Source: Prochlorococcus marinus XMU1406 (GTDB lineage: Bacteria; Cyanobacteriota; Cyanobacteriia; PCC-6307; Cyanobiaceae). From it: a stretch of DNA of 64,000 nucleotides. The notes below the pieces were generated by a model that saw only the letters and a list, made by a program, of their open reading frames with translations, was not told the DNA's origin and searched no databases. The position numbers and the translations under genes were made by a program. This document shows positions 55,904 through 64,000 of this stretch, piece by piece (positions within the stretch are counted from its first letter, which is position 1; every line of letters starts with the position of its first letter). The stretch is from the NCBI RefSeq assembly GCF_017696055.1, contig NZ_JAAORG010000001.1:930001-994000 (forward strand), read 5' to 3'.

Positions 55904-58429
55904 TTAGAAGTTAGCACCTGCTAGTTCTTGAGAAGATTCTTCAGAAGAAACATTTATTGTAACTTTTTTATTATCATCTATATCAACTAAAGCATTATCT
56001 CCATCTTTTATTCTCCCAGAAAGAACTTCTTCAGCCAAACTATCTTCTAGTAAACGCATAACTGCCCTTCTCAAAGGTCTCGCTCCGTATGAAGGATTGT
56101 AACCTTCTTCAACAAGTCTTTCTTTGAAAGCATCGGTGACATTTAATTTAATACCTTTATCCTGTAGTCGGGCAAAAACTTCTTGCAACAATATTTCAGC
56201 AATTTCTTTAACTTCATTTTTAGTTAATTGTCTGAATACAATTATTTCATCAAGCCTATTTAAAAATTCAGGCCTAAAGTATTGCTTAAGTTCTTCATTA
56301 ACTAGTGATTTAATTCTGTTATATTGGCTATCTTCAACTGAATCACCTGAGAATTCGAATCCTAGTCCGCCACCACCTTTCTCGATTACTTTTGAACCAA
56401 TATTAGAAGTCATTATTAATAATGTATTTTTAAAATCTACAGTTCTACCTTTGGAGTCAGTTAATCTTCCGTCTTCAAGTAGTTGTAATAATAAGTTGAA
56501 AACATCTGGATGTGCCTTTTCAACTTCATCAAATAAAACAACGGTATAAGGACGTCTTCTAACAGCTTCAGTAAGCTGACCACCTTCATTAAAACCAACA
56601 TAACCAGGAGGCGAACCTATAAGTTTACTAACTGTATGTCTTTCCATAAATTCTGACATATCTAATCTAATCATTGCTTCTTCACTACCGAAGAAATATG
56701 AAGCCAATGATTTAGTCAATTCAGTTTTACCAACACCGGTAGGTCCAGAAAAGATAAAACTTGCTATGGGTCTATTAGGATTTTTTAATCCAACTCTTGC
56801 TCTTCTTATGGCTCTTGAGACAGCCTTTACAGCTTCATCTTGTCCAATTAGCCTTTGGTGAAGTGTTTCCTCCATATTTAGAAGCTTGACTGATTCAGTT
56901 TCTGTTAATTTTTGAACAGGAACACCTGTCCATGAAGCCACAATATGAGCTACATCCTCTTCACTAACAAGGGGACTTTGTAAAAGTTTTGAATCACTTT
57001 TTACAGAATTATCAGCATCAGATTGATCTCCAGCTGTAGATTCTTTTTTATTGTCCAAAACATCTTTAATTTTTGCAGACAATTCCATCTCTTTTTCGCG
57101 TAATTGGCCAGCTTGGTCGAAATTTTGGTCTCTTACAGATTCTTCCTTTTGTTTTTGGACTTCTCTTAGTTCTCTATCTATCTGTTTTGCTTCAGGCGGA
57201 AGTTTAGAGTTTATTAAACGTACTCTACTTCCTGCCTCGTCGATGAGGTCAATAGCCTTATCAGGTAAAAATCTGTCAGATATATAACGATCACCTAAAT
57301 GAGCGGCGGCCTCTAGCGCATCATCAGTAATTTTTAAACGATGATGTTGTTCGTAACGTTCTCTAAGACCTTTTAAAATTTCGATTGTATCTTCTATAGA
57401 TGGCTCTCCTACCATTACAGGCTGGAATCTTCTTTCTAGAGCAGCATCTCTTTCAATATGTTTTCTATATTCATCTAGAGTTGTTGCTCCAATACATTGA
57501 AGTTCCCCTCTAGCTAATGCTGGCTTAAGTATATTTGCTGCATCTATAGCTCCTTCAGCAGCTCCAGCACCAATTAAAGTATGCACTTCATCTATGACAA
57601 GAATGACGTTACCTGCTGATTTAATTTCTTCCATTATTTTTTTTAACCTTTCTTCAAATTCACCTCTATATTTTGTTCCTGCTACCAAAAGACCTATATC
57701 AAGTGTCAAAACTCTTTTATCTTCAAGTATGTCTGGAATATCACCAGTTTGTATTCTTTGAGCTAGACCTTCTGCGATAGCTGTTTTACCTACACCTGGC
57801 TCCCCTATAAGAACAGGATTATTTTTTGTCCTCCTACCTAGTATTTGAACTACACGGTCTATTTCTGAATGGCGTCCAACGACTGGATCTAATTTTGATT
57901 CACTTGCTAATTTTGTTAAATTTGTTCCGAATTCATCAAGAGTAGCAGTTTTTAAGTTGCCCTTAGTTGTACTTGCACCTGTGCCAACTTCGGCGGTTTC
58001 ACCAAGCATTCTTATAACTTGAGTTCTAACTTTTGTAAGGTCGATATTAAGGTTTTCAAGAACTCTTGCAGCCACACCTTCACCTTCCCTTATTAATCCC
58101 AACAATAAATGTTCTGTACCAATGTAATTGTGACCAAGTTGACGAGCCTCTTCTAAAGATAGTTCTAAAACTCTTTTAGCTCTGGGAGTAAAAGGTATTT
58201 CTACAGCTACAAAACCTGAACCTCTACCTATTATCTTTTCCACCTCTATCCTTGAATCCTTTAAATTAACTCCAAGTGATTTAAGTACTTTCGCTGCGAC
58301 CCCAGTTCCTTCTCCAATTAACCCCAAAAGAATTTGTTCTGTTCCAACAAAATTATGGCCAAGTCTTCTAGCTTCCTCTTGAGCAAGCATAATGACTTTT
58401 ATAGCTTTTTCTGTAAATCTTTCAAACAT
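55904..58429 (-). CDS. clpC: ATP-dependent Clp protease ATP-binding subunit ClpC
   Basis: AAA+ unfoldase that feeds ClpP protease and is essential in many cyanobacteria. Residues 1-145 hold two Clp N repeats, followed by Walker [10 protein letters not shown] (209-217) and the second Walker [14 protein letters not shown]-like coiled segment (about 420-450) and the [25 protein letters not shown] region are typical. At 841 aa it is full length. A 179-base gap separates it from the GNAT gene upstream on the same strand, which may hold its promoter. Confidence 0.96.
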   Translation of the reverse strand: MFERFTEKAIKVIMLAQEEARRLGHNFVGTEQILLGLIGEGTGVAAKVLKSLGVNLKDSRIEVEKIIGRGSGFVAVEIPFTPRAKRVLELSLEEARQLGHNYIGTEHLLLGLIREGEGVAARVLENLNIDLTKVRTQVIRMLGETAEVGTGASTTKGNLKTATLDEFGTNLTKLASESKLDPVVGRHSEIDRVVQILGRRTKNNPVLIGEPGVGKTAIAEGLAQRIQTGDIPDILEDKRVLTLDIGLLVAGTKYRGEFEERLKKIMEEIKSAGNVILVIDEVHTLIGAGAAEGAIDAANILKPALARGELQCIGATTLDEYRKHIERDAALERRFQPVMVGEPSIEDTIEILKGLRERYEQHHRLKITDDALEAAAHLGDRYISDRFLPDKAIDLIDEAGSRVRLINSKLPPEAKQIDRELREVQKQKEESVRDQNFDQAGQLREKEMELSAKIKDVLDNKKESTAGDQSDADNSVKSDSKLLQSPLVSEEDVAHIVASWTGVPVQKLTETESVKLLNMEETLHQRLIGQDEAVKAVSRAIRRARVGLKNPNRPIASFIFSGPTGVGKTELTKSLASYFFGSEEAMIRLDMSEFMERHTVSKLIGSPPGYVGFNEGGQLTEAVRRRPYTVVLFDEVEKAHPDVFNLLLQLLEDGRLTDSKGRTVDFKNTLLIMTSNIGSKVIEKGGGGLGFEFSGDSVEDSQYNRIKSLVNEELKQYFRPEFLNRLDEIIVFRQLTKNEVKEIAEILLQEVFARLQDKGIKLNVTDAFKERLVEEGYNPSYGARPLRRAVMRLLEDSLAEEVLSGRIKDGDNALVDIDDNKKVTINVSSEESSQELAGANF

Positions 58430-58608
58430 TAGAAGATTAAATTCCTATTAATAACCTACCAGTAATATGTCAATTTTGTGTTCAGAATGAGCTTTTGTGA
58501 ATACCCAAAAGTATAATTTATCAAATTAAATTGAACTTTTTTAGTGATATAGCAAGAAATTATAGTAATTTCAAGGATTCTGGTTATCCGAACATTTAAA
58601 TTTTTACA

Positions 58609-59049
58609 TTATTTTGTTGTTAATTTTTTTTCTTTTAAAAGAGCATGTGAACCATCTTTATAATAATTTTTTCTTATTCCCACAGTAGAAAAATCAAAGC
58701 GACTATAAAATCTTTCAGCAGTAACATTGCTATGAGAAACCTCTAATAGTAATTTCTTTAAATTTAATTTTTCACATTTATTTATTAAATAGCTCATAAG
58801 ATAAGATCCAAATCCCTTTTTTCTAAATTTTTTATTTACAACAAAATAATTTATTTGAGCTTCATCAAGAACAACTTGAAAAACACATATACCAATGACT
58901 AAATTTTTAATTAATAAGCCAAAGATTTTTGTACCATCTTTTTTGAATTCGTTAGCCCATTGTTCTTTACTCCATAGAGAAATCGTATTTGCATCTAATT
59001 CATAACATAAATCAATATCTTTATTATTTATTTGTTTAATGGATATCAT
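58609..59049 (-). CDS. rimI: GNAT acetyltransferase (RimI-like)
   Basis: A 146-residue N-acetyltransferase with the acetyl-CoA loop VVNKKFRKKGFGSYLMSYLI (R/Q-x-x-G-x-G/A) and LLLEVSHSNVTAERFYSRFDFSTVGIRKNYY. The latter matches RimI, which acetylates the N-terminus of ribosomal protein S18 or other proteins. Length is normal. Divergent from lysA with 87 bases between starts. Confidence 0.8.
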   Translation of the reverse strand: MISIKQINNKDIDLCYELDANTISLWSKEQWANEFKKDGTKIFGLLIKNLVIGICVFQVVLDEAQINYFVVNKKFRKKGFGSYLMSYLINKCEKLNLKKLLLEVSHSNVTAERFYSRFDFSTVGIRKNYYKDGSHALLKEKKLTTK

Positions 59050-59136
59050 TTATTATGTATTTATATCTAGAAAGTTCAAATCTAAAGTCATTATAAAATA
59101 TGACAGTTTTGGCAAAGCTTTATTTGAAGTTCTCCC

Positions 59137-60510
59137 ATGGAAGAAAAACAATCTTTTTTAAAACAAAAAATTGACTTGGAAAGTCCTAACAGAAATATTA
59201 TTCCCATTACCACATCCATTGAAAGAGATGGGAAATTGTCAGTTGGTGGATGTTCTATTGAAGAACTAGTTAAAAAATATCATTCTCCTCTTTATATCTT
59301 GGATGAAATCACTTTAAGAAATTCTTGTAAAGCTTACAAAAAAGCATTAGAAAAATATTACCCAGGAAAATCCTTGCCGATATATGCTTCTAAGGCAAAT
59401 AGTTCCATTTTCATGAGTAGTCTTGTTTCCTCGGAAGGTTTAGGACTTGATGCTGTTTCAGAAGGAGAACTATTAACTGCTATTAAAGGTGGGGTTCCAA
59501 ATGAAAAAATTGTTTTTCATGGTAACAACAAATCAGACAAAGAATTAGAATTCGCAGTTAGAAATAATATTAAGGTTATTGTAGATAATGATTACGACTT
59601 AGAAAGATTAGATGAAATCTCAAATTCATTTAATCATGATTTAGAAATAATGATTCGCTTTACTCCTGGGATAGAATGCCATACACATGAATATATTAGA
59701 ACTGGATCATTTGATAGCAAATTTGGTTTCGGAATAGAATATTTAAATACTCTATTTAACAGAATAAGCAATACAAAGCACCTAAAATTAAAAGGTTTAC
59801 ATGCTCATATTGGTTCACAGATTTTTGAACTAGACCCCCATAAGGATCTGGGAGAAATAATGGTAAAGGTTATCTTAGACGCCAAAAAATTTGGTCATAA
59901 TATTGAGGAACTAAATGTTGGCGGGGGTTTAGGTATCAGGTATACAGAAAGTGATGATCCCCCTTCAATTGATGAATGGGTAAAAACAATTTCTTCTTCC
60001 GTTGTTGAAGCTTGTAAAAAAAACAACTTAGATTTTCCCACATTAATGTGCGAACCTGGTAGATCTATTGTATCTACAGCAGGTATAACCATTTACAAAA
60101 TTGGGGCTTTTAAAGAAATTCCTGGTATCAGAACATATTTATCTGTTGATGGTGGTATGAGTGATAATCCAAGACCAATTACATATCAATCAAATTATTC
60201 TGCATGTTTAGTAAGTAATCCATTTAATATTAATTCCAAAAATAAATATACTATTGCGGGTAAGCACTGCGAATCGGGAGATGTATTGTTTAAAGAAATT
60301 GAACTAGCAGAATGTAAAACGGGAGATCTTATATGTGTTTTTGGTACTGGTGCATATAATAATTCAATGAGTTCTAACTACAACAGAATTCCAAGACCTG
60401 CCGCTCTCTTAGTTAAAGATGGAGAGGCAGAAATTATTCAAAAAAGAGAAAGCCCATTGGATCTTTTAAAATATGACGTATTACCTGATCGCTTTATCAA
60501 ACAAAATTAG
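59137..60510 (+). CDS. lysA: Diaminopimelate decarboxylase
   Basis: PLP enzyme that makes lysine from meso-diaminopimelate. The PLP Lys is in LPIYASKANSSIFMSS, with GLHAHIGSQIF, the phosphate-binding VGGGLGIRY, and the C-terminal CEPGRSIV and HCESGDVLFKE. It is 457 aa, about 30 more than many members because of an N-terminal extension. It leads the cdaA-uppS-bioB-trhO group 28 bases downstream and may share its transcript. Confidence 0.95.
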   Translation: MEEKQSFLKQKIDLESPNRNIIPITTSIERDGKLSVGGCSIEELVKKYHSPLYILDEITLRNSCKAYKKALEKYYPGKSLPIYASKANSSIFMSSLVSSEGLGLDAVSEGELLTAIKGGVPNEKIVFHGNNKSDKELEFAVRNNIKVIVDNDYDLERLDEISNSFNHDLEIMIRFTPGIECHTHEYIRTGSFDSKFGFGIEYLNTLFNRISNTKHLKLKGLHAHIGSQIFELDPHKDLGEIMVKVILDAKKFGHNIEELNVGGGLGIRYTESDDPPSIDEWVKTISSSVVEACKKNNLDFPTLMCEPGRSIVSTAGITIYKIGAFKEIPGIRTYLSVDGGMSDNPRPITYQSNYSACLVSNPFNINSKNKYTIAGKHCESGDVLFKEIELAECKTGDLICVFGTGAYNNSMSSNYNRIPRPAALLVKDGEAEIIQKRESPLDLLKYDVLPDRFIKQN

Positions 60511-60538
60511 GTACATTTAAATTAATTTTGTTTTTAGT

Positions 60539-61447
60539 GTGAATTTCTGGGGGATTATAAATTTAAAGCTTTTATTAGATGTCTTATTTGCTGTTGGTTT
60601 CGGACTATTATTATTCTCTAGAGTAAAAGAACAACGGACATTATGGCTTCTAAGAGGATATTTGTTTTTAGTATCATCCGCATGGTTTATTCAAAGATAT
60701 GCATACTTACCACTAACATCAAAATTAATTGATGCTGTAGTCCTCGCTTGCTCTCTCTCATTAGCGATCCTTTGGCAAGGAGAGTTAAGAAGATTAATGG
60801 AATTACTAGGCACTGGAAGGCTAGCTGTATTACTAGGGAATCCACAAAAGGAATTTAGAGCAACTTCAACTACCATTACTCAGTTAGTTGATACTGCCGG
60901 TAAACTCTCTCAAAATAGAAGAGGTGCTTTAATCGTTGTAGATTTGGGGAGTGATTTAAGACCTGAAGATTTTTTATATTCAGGTACCAATATTGAGGCA
61001 CAATTATCAACTGACCTTTTAATAAATCTTTTTGCTACAGATACGCCTTTACATGATGGAGCAGTTCTTGTGAAAGGAAATAAAATAATTTCTGCTGGCG
61101 TAATACTTCCTCTCTCAAGACAAGGAATAAGTAGATATGGCACAAGACATTTAGCAGCATTAGGTATTACAGAAAGATTTGATAGATGTATTTGTATTGT
61201 TGTTTCTGAAGAAACAGGTACGTTATCATTAGCAAACCAAGGTAAACTTGAAAGACCAATTACCAGCAGCAGGTTACAAGAACTTCTTGCAAAATTGATT
61301 GGAAATCAAAACTCTATAGGAGCAAATAAAGCATCTGTAAATAAAAATGTTTCATCCCAAAAGATAGACTCGAGTGATAATATCATCAGTGATATTAATA
61401 AAAAAGAGTCAGAAAAATCAGAAATTTTTGTTAACAAAAAGGATTAA
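60539..61447 (+). CDS. cdaA: Diadenylate cyclase (CdaA type)
   Basis: Membrane-bound enzyme that makes the second messenger c-di-AMP from two ATP. Three N-terminal membrane spans (about 8-26, 36-54, 61-80) precede a DAC domain. The catalytic DGA (173-175) in TPLHDGAVLVKGNKI and the second site GTRHLAALG (201-209) are visible; the usual RHR is RHL here. A Ser/Lys-rich tail of about 40 residues follows the DAC domain. The start is a GTG. uppS begins 3 bases after the stop. Confidence 0.9.
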   Translation: MNFWGIINLKLLLDVLFAVGFGLLLFSRVKEQRTLWLLRGYLFLVSSAWFIQRYAYLPLTSKLIDAVVLACSLSLAILWQGELRRLMELLGTGRLAVLLGNPQKEFRATSTTITQLVDTAGKLSQNRRGALIVVDLGSDLRPEDFLYSGTNIEAQLSTDLLINLFATDTPLHDGAVLVKGNKIISAGVILPLSRQGISRYGTRHLAALGITERFDRCICIVVSEETGTLSLANQGKLERPITSSRLQELLAKLIGNQNSIGANKASVNKNVSSQKIDSSDNIISDINKKESEKSEIFVNKKD

Positions 61448-61450
61448 CTT

Positions 61451-62254
61451 ATGAGTTTAGAAAAAGTAATAGACGATAAAATTACTGACTTATTAAGGAA
61501 AATAGATAAGCAAAAATTGCCCAAGCATGTAGCAATAATTATGGACGGCAATGGGAGATGGGCGACTAGAAAAGGTTTACCCCGATCATTTGGACATAAG
61601 CAGGGCGTCAGTGTATTAAAAAAAATTCTCAAAGCTGCAAAAAATTTAGGTTGTAAAGTAATTACTGTTTATGCTTTTTCAACTGAAAATTGGACAAGAC
61701 CAACAAAAGAAGTTGATTTTCTTATAAATCTTTTTAGCGAAGTTTTAAAAAAAGAAATTAAAGAGATACATGAAGAATCAACAAAAATAAAATTTATAGG
61801 AGATTTAACTCCTTTCCCAAAAAATTTAAAAGAAATAATATCTAGTTCAGAATCACTTACTAAACACAATAATAAATTTTTATTCAATGTTTGTGTTAAT
61901 TACGGAGGCAGACAAGAAATAGTAAAAGTTGCAAAAGAACTAGCATTAAAATCTTCTTCTGGAGAAATAAAACCAAGTGAAATTAATGAAGAATTATTTA
62001 ATTCAGAGTTATTAACTAGAGGAATTAAGGATCCAGAATTACTAATAAGAACTAGTGGTGAAAAAAGGATCAGTAATTTTTTATTATGGCAATTAGCATA
62101 TTCAGAAATTTATATATCTGACGTACTTTGGCCAGAATTCAATGAGCATGAATTTCTTAAAGCAATAATTGATTACCAATCAAGAAATAGACGTTTTGGC
62201 GGTATAGAATCATTACCAAATGAATCTTTTGAAGATTCTCAATATATTTCCTAA
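61451..62254 (+). CDS. uppS: Undecaprenyl diphosphate synthase (cis-prenyltransferase)
   Basis: Makes undecaprenyl diphosphate, the lipid carrier for peptidoglycan. The catalytic D32 lies in [22 protein letters not shown], with [12 protein letters not shown] and the C-terminal [22 protein letters not shown]. Its length of 267 aa is normal. It lies 3 bases after cdaA and 5 before bioB, clearly an operon. Confidence 0.94.
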   Translation: MSLEKVIDDKITDLLRKIDKQKLPKHVAIIMDGNGRWATRKGLPRSFGHKQGVSVLKKILKAAKNLGCKVITVYAFSTENWTRPTKEVDFLINLFSEVLKKEIKEIHEESTKIKFIGDLTPFPKNLKEIISSSESLTKHNNKFLFNVCVNYGGRQEIVKVAKELALKSSSGEIKPSEINEELFNSELLTRGIKDPELLIRTSGEKRISNFLLWQLAYSEIYISDVLWPEFNEHEFLKAIIDYQSRNRRFGGIESLPNESFEDSQYIS

Positions 62255-62259
62255 TTAAA

Positions 62260-63267
62260 ATGGCTAATTCGAATAATCAGTTATTAAAAGAAATTAGGTT
62301 TGATTGGAATAAAGCGGAGATTTTGAAAATACTTAATATGCCTCTTATTGATTTAATGTGGGAATCACAAACCGTTCACAGGAAATTCAACAAATACGAT
62401 ATTCAATTAGCATCATTGTTCAGTGTAAAAACTGGTGGATGCGAGGAAAATTGTTCGTACTGTAGCCAATCAATTTATAGTGCTAGCGAAATTAAAAGTC
62501 ATCCACAGTTTCAAGTTGAAGAGGTTTTAGCAAGAGCTCAAGTAGCAAAAAATGAGGGTGCAGATAGGTTTTGTATGGGTTGGGCATGGAGAGAAATTAG
62601 AGATGGGAAATCTTTTAATGCAATGTTGGAGATGGTTAGCGGTGTAAGAGATTTAGGGATGGAAGCATGCGTTACTGCGGGGATGCTTACAGAAGAACAA
62701 GCTTCCAGACTGGCTGATGCAGGCTTGACCGCGTATAACCACAATCTTGATACTAGTCCTGAGCATTATAAAAATATTATTACGACTAGAACTTATCAAG
62801 ACAGACTAGACACTATCAAAAGAGTAAGAAATGCAGGAATAAATGTTTGTTGTGGAGGAATAATAGGCTTGGGTGAAACTAATGGCGATAGAGCATCTCT
62901 TTTGGAAGTGCTTTCAAACATGAATCCACACCCTGAAAGTGTTCCTATAAATTCATTAGTAGCTATTGAAGGCACTGGTTTAGAAGATAATGAAGATATT
63001 GATTCTATTGAAATGATAAGGATGATCGCTACAGCAAGAATTCTTATGCCTAAAAGTAAAATAAGACTAAGTGCAGGGAGAGAAAAGCTTTCAAAAGAAG
63101 CCCAAATATTATGTTTTCAATGTGGGGCAAATTCAATTTTTTATGGAGATGAGTTACTCACAACTTCAAATCCATCTTTCCAATCAGACAGAAAACTTCT
63201 TAAAGAGGTTGGAGTATCATTTAACAAAGATTTTGAAACTTGTGAAAAAACAGTATCTTCTTTATGA
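62260..63267 (+). CDS. bioB: Biotin synthase
   Basis: Radical SAM enzyme that inserts sulfur into dethiobiotin. The radical SAM cluster ligands are C61, C65 and C68 in [14 protein letters not shown]. Downstream conserved blocks are [33 protein letters not shown] and NSIFYGD. At 335 aa it is full length. Its last four bases overlap the start of the next gene (ATGA), so translation is likely coupled. Confidence 0.95.
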   Translation: MANSNNQLLKEIRFDWNKAEILKILNMPLIDLMWESQTVHRKFNKYDIQLASLFSVKTGGCEENCSYCSQSIYSASEIKSHPQFQVEEVLARAQVAKNEGADRFCMGWAWREIRDGKSFNAMLEMVSGVRDLGMEACVTAGMLTEEQASRLADAGLTAYNHNLDTSPEHYKNIITTRTYQDRLDTIKRVRNAGINVCCGGIIGLGETNGDRASLLEVLSNMNPHPESVPINSLVAIEGTGLEDNEDIDSIEMIRMIATARILMPKSKIRLSAGREKLSKEAQILCFQCGANSIFYGDELLTTSNPSFQSDRKLLKEVGVSFNKDFETCEKTVSSL

Positions 63268-64000
63268 AAGGCAAAAATTATAAAATAGTTTCTCTTTACT
63301 CTTTCTTCCCATTTCAAGAAAACTTAATTATTGATCTAAAAAATAAATTATTAGAAATCGAAAATGAAAACGATCTTTCAGGTTTATTTATTTTTGCTAG
63401 TGAGGGCATTAATGGAACTATATGTGCTGAGAAAAATGTAATTGATATTGTTATCAATTTACTTAATAAATATGCAGATAATAGAAATTTGAATATTAAA
63501 GTAAATTTCTCAAAAAACAAAGTCTTCAAAAAATTAAAAATAAAAATCAAGAAAGAAATAGTTACAATGGGTGTCCCTAAAATAAACCCCTCAGAAGATA
63601 ATGGGACCTATATTGACTCAGCTGATTGGAATAAGTTAATTAAAAATCAAAATACAATAGTCATTGATACTAGAAATCATTATGAGGTGTCAATAGGTAC
63701 ATTTCAGAACTCTATAAACCCAAATACAAAAAATTTTAGCGAATTCCCCAAGTGGGTAGATGATCATTTAGATACCCATTTAGAAAATAAAAAGTCTACA
63801 AATATAGCAATGTTTTGTACCGGAGGAATAAGATGTGAAAAAGCTACCACTTTACTAAAAAAGAAAGGTTATAAAAATATATATCACCTCCAAGGGGGCA
63901 TCCTTCAATACCTTGACGATATACCAAAAGAAAAAAACTTATTTGAAGGTGAATGTTATGTTTTTGATAAAAGAGTTGCTTTAGATCAAGAATTAGAAAA
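63264..64000 (+). CDS. trhO: tRNA uridine(34) hydroxylase TrhO (rhodanese-like), cut by the window edge
   Basis: Open reading frame starting [20 protein letters not shown] and still open at the window end (245 complete codons). It matches the TrhO/YceA family, which hydroxylates U34 of some tRNAs. The N-terminal domain is followed by a rhodanese domain with the active C185 in [14 protein letters not shown], with the second Cys C191. The typical protein is about 310 residues, so roughly 65 are missing. The start overlaps the bioB stop (ATGA). Confidence 0.9.
   Translation, partial: MKGKNYKIVSLYSFFPFQENLIIDLKNKLLEIENENDLSGLFIFASEGINGTICAEKNVIDIVINLLNKYADNRNLNIKVNFSKNKVFKKLKIKIKKEIVTMGVPKINPSEDNGTYIDSADWNKLIKNQNTIVIDTRNHYEVSIGTFQNSINPNTKNFSEFPKWVDDHLDTHLENKKSTNIAMFCTGGIRCEKATTLLKKKGYKNIYHLQGGILQYLDDIPKEKNLFEGECYVFDKRVALDQELE

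Noticed and set aside
58531-58599. 22-codon TTG-start frame (MNFFSDIARN...) after a TATAAT box between clpC and the GNAT gene
   Set aside because: Very short, non-ATG start, no Shine-Dalgarno; kept only as a place to look for a conserved mini-peptide or antisense transcript.

Overview
The window reads as a stretch of chromosome from a marine picocyanobacterium, most likely a high-light-adapted Prochlorococcus. It is very AT-rich by eye and genes are packed with gaps of a few bases. It carries oxygenic-photosynthesis genes: ChlI (Mg-chelatase), PetG, CytM, PetH, a lycopene cyclase and CrtE. The clock kinase SasA and the cyanobacterial small RNA Yfr1 between trxA and a guaB-type gene point the same way. 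PetH lacks the CpcD-like linker domain, as expected where there are no phycobilisomes. The species is inferred from gene content and remembered gene order, not from any search.

Layout. 1-4049: a metal module of a His-rich ZnuA-type binding protein, a COG0523/CobW GTPase and a WD40 protein. 4050-5600: four small genes plus about 560 bases without a confident gene but ending in a strong terminator. 5729-8983: an ATP-grasp, alpha-E and transglutaminase-like triad, a predicted peptide-ligation system with unknown product; a cupin-like and a pentapeptide-repeat protein follow. 10243-14885: a PfkB-type sugar kinase with two small downstream genes, a DUF2834 membrane protein, an MFS transporter and an exported alpha/beta hydrolase. 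14882-22613: a long minus-strand run (trmJ, chlI, ruvC, 5-formyl-THF cyclo-ligase, sufE, hom, a small gene, and a peptide-type ABC binding protein plus one permease).

22616-31714: cytM, petG, rsmD, hisH, trxA, Yfr1 and guaB3 on the left; gyrA, the lycopene cyclase and a GH57 glucan enzyme on the right. 31940-37956: leuA, a membrane protein, a membrane HD phosphohydrolase, folD, crtE and a DUF212 membrane protein. 37953-43395: cobB, opcA, zwf and petH on the minus strand; opcA-zwf-petH form an NADPH-supply group. 43578-49783: a SRPBCC protein, tRNA-Glu(UUC), sasA, two poorly known genes, prs, malQ and a RodZ-like protein. 49893-58429: an ABC1/UbiB kinase, a PLP decarboxylase, cdsA, an alpha/beta hydrolase overlapping a glycerol-dehydrogenase-like gene, and clpC. 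58609-64000: a GNAT, lysA and a tight operon cdaA-uppS-bioB-trhO, the last gene cut by the window edge.

No rRNA, insertion sequence, prophage, CRISPR array or obvious island was seen; this looks like conserved core genome. The two least explained systems are the first module, where a periplasmic zinc-binding protein and a cytosolic metal GTPase appear to carry the same inserted domain, and the ATP-grasp/alpha-E/transglutaminase operon.
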